DNA of 64,000 bases from Gemmatimonadota bacterium (GTDB lineage Bacteria > Gemmatimonadota > Gemmatimonadetes > Gemmatimonadales > Gemmatimonadaceae). The stretch covers positions 771,933 to 835,932 of the forward strand of contig JADKAQ010000001.1 in NCBI GenBank assembly GCA_016719105.1. Direction: 5' to 3'. Below the pieces are notes generated by a model. It made no database searches, was not told the origin of the DNA, and worked only from the letters and a program-made list of their open reading frames with translations. Below, piece after piece: positions 63,763 to 64,000 of the stretch (its first letter is position 1; the number at the start of each line of letters is the position of its first letter). Made by a program: the position numbers and the translations under genes.

Positions 63763-63910
63763 CAGTGAGCATGATGGGAATATCGTCGCGGATGGGATAC
63801 TGGAGGCGGCAGGCAGGACACACGAGTACCGCGTCGCGTTCGCGGTGTTCCAGCGTCCCCTTGCAGCGGGGACAAACGAGGATGGCGAGCAGTTGAGGCG
63901 ACAGCGTCAC
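63743..63910 (-). CDS. Trm112-like small zinc protein (YcaR/UPF0434 type)
   Basis: A 55-residue protein: 'LLAILVCPRCKGTLEHRERD', then 'VCPACRLQYPIRDDIPIMLT'. Two CPxC pairs form a zinc site and the 'YPIRDDIPIML' ending is the Trm112/UPF0434 signature. GTG start 63910 overlaps the era stop (GTGA). In bacteria the role is poorly known; in eukaryotes and archaea Trm112 activates methyltransferases. Confidence 0.85.
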   Translation of the reverse strand: MTLSPQLLAILVCPRCKGTLEHRERDAVLVCPACRLQYPIRDDIPIMLTDEATPI

Positions 63911-64000
63911 GACTGAGAATCCTCTGGAATGACGAAGCCGAAGCGCTTGAGCGAGCGTTCGTTACGCCGCCAATTGTCGAGCACCTTCACCCATAGGTCC
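63907..64000 (-). CDS. era: GTPase Era, C-terminal end only
   Basis: The last 30 residues of a frame entering from the right edge read 'DLWVKVLDNWRRNERSLKRF' and 'GFVIPED', matching the end of the Era KH domain (LWVKV..WR..E..L...G). Era binds 16S rRNA during 30S assembly. The GTPase domain is outside the window. Confidence 0.85.
   Translation of the reverse strand, partial: DLWVKVLDNWRRNERSLKRFGFVIPEDSQS

Overview
The window is a GC-rich bacterial chromosome segment carrying about 58 tightly packed protein genes, one tRNA and no mobile element, CRISPR array or rRNA. The organism makes a diderm envelope with LPS: it has genes for KDO synthesis and activation, Lpt transport parts, a nearly complete lipid A pathway, BamA/Skp and LolCD. 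It also carries systems better known from Firmicutes (McsA-McsB-ClpC arginine phosphorylation, the bacillithiol enzyme BshC). With PorV/PorQ-type barrels, the LpxC-FabZ fusion and the base composition, this fits Gemmatimonadota best. That placement is inference, since no 16S rRNA gene is present.

Layout. From 1 to 17.7 kb every gene reads rightward: a truncated M19 dipeptidase, then one chain of overlapping genes kdsB-pyrG-kdsA-kdsC-kdsD-lptC-lptA-lptB-rpoN, continuing without a break into a glycan cassette (CsbB-like GT2, GT4, flippase, YfhO-type GT-C protein, polyprenol-P-sugar synthase) and dapF. At 17,887-17,914, in the convergent intergenic gap, lies a 28-bp XerC/XerD dif site, which marks the replication terminus. 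From 18 kb to the end almost every gene reads leftward, so on both sides transcription runs toward dif, as expected for leading-strand genes. The only rightward gene beyond dif is a small double-AP2-domain gene between dif and tRNA-Arg(CCT).

The leftward half, from dif outward, holds: a YfgM-like protein; apt, acyP, a disordered acidic repeat protein, pcm and surE; merR, gpsA, plsY, der and a DUF512 radical-SAM gene behind a promoter and two leader hairpins; a TPR protein, larC, thrC, uvrC, murJ and bshC; rlmH; and a long run, read in transcription order, of prfB-lysS-lolC-lolD-mcsA-mcsB-clpC, a terminator, then bamA-skp-lpxD-lpxC/fabZ-lpxA-Gfo oxidoreductase-lpxB-DUF374-lpxK-gdh. The far end has a zinc-ribbon/GGDEF pair, two outer-membrane or secreted proteins, a Trm112-like protein and the 3' end of era.

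Together the genes couple envelope building (KDO, lipid A, LPS and lipoprotein transport, BamA, MurJ, phospholipid start enzymes) with translation and protein quality control. Two genes (the start of lptB and the N-terminal part of gdh) carry apparent single-base frameshifts that may be sequence errors; prfB carries the classical programmed +1 frameshift. The heptamer GTTAGGC is frequent and mostly points toward dif.
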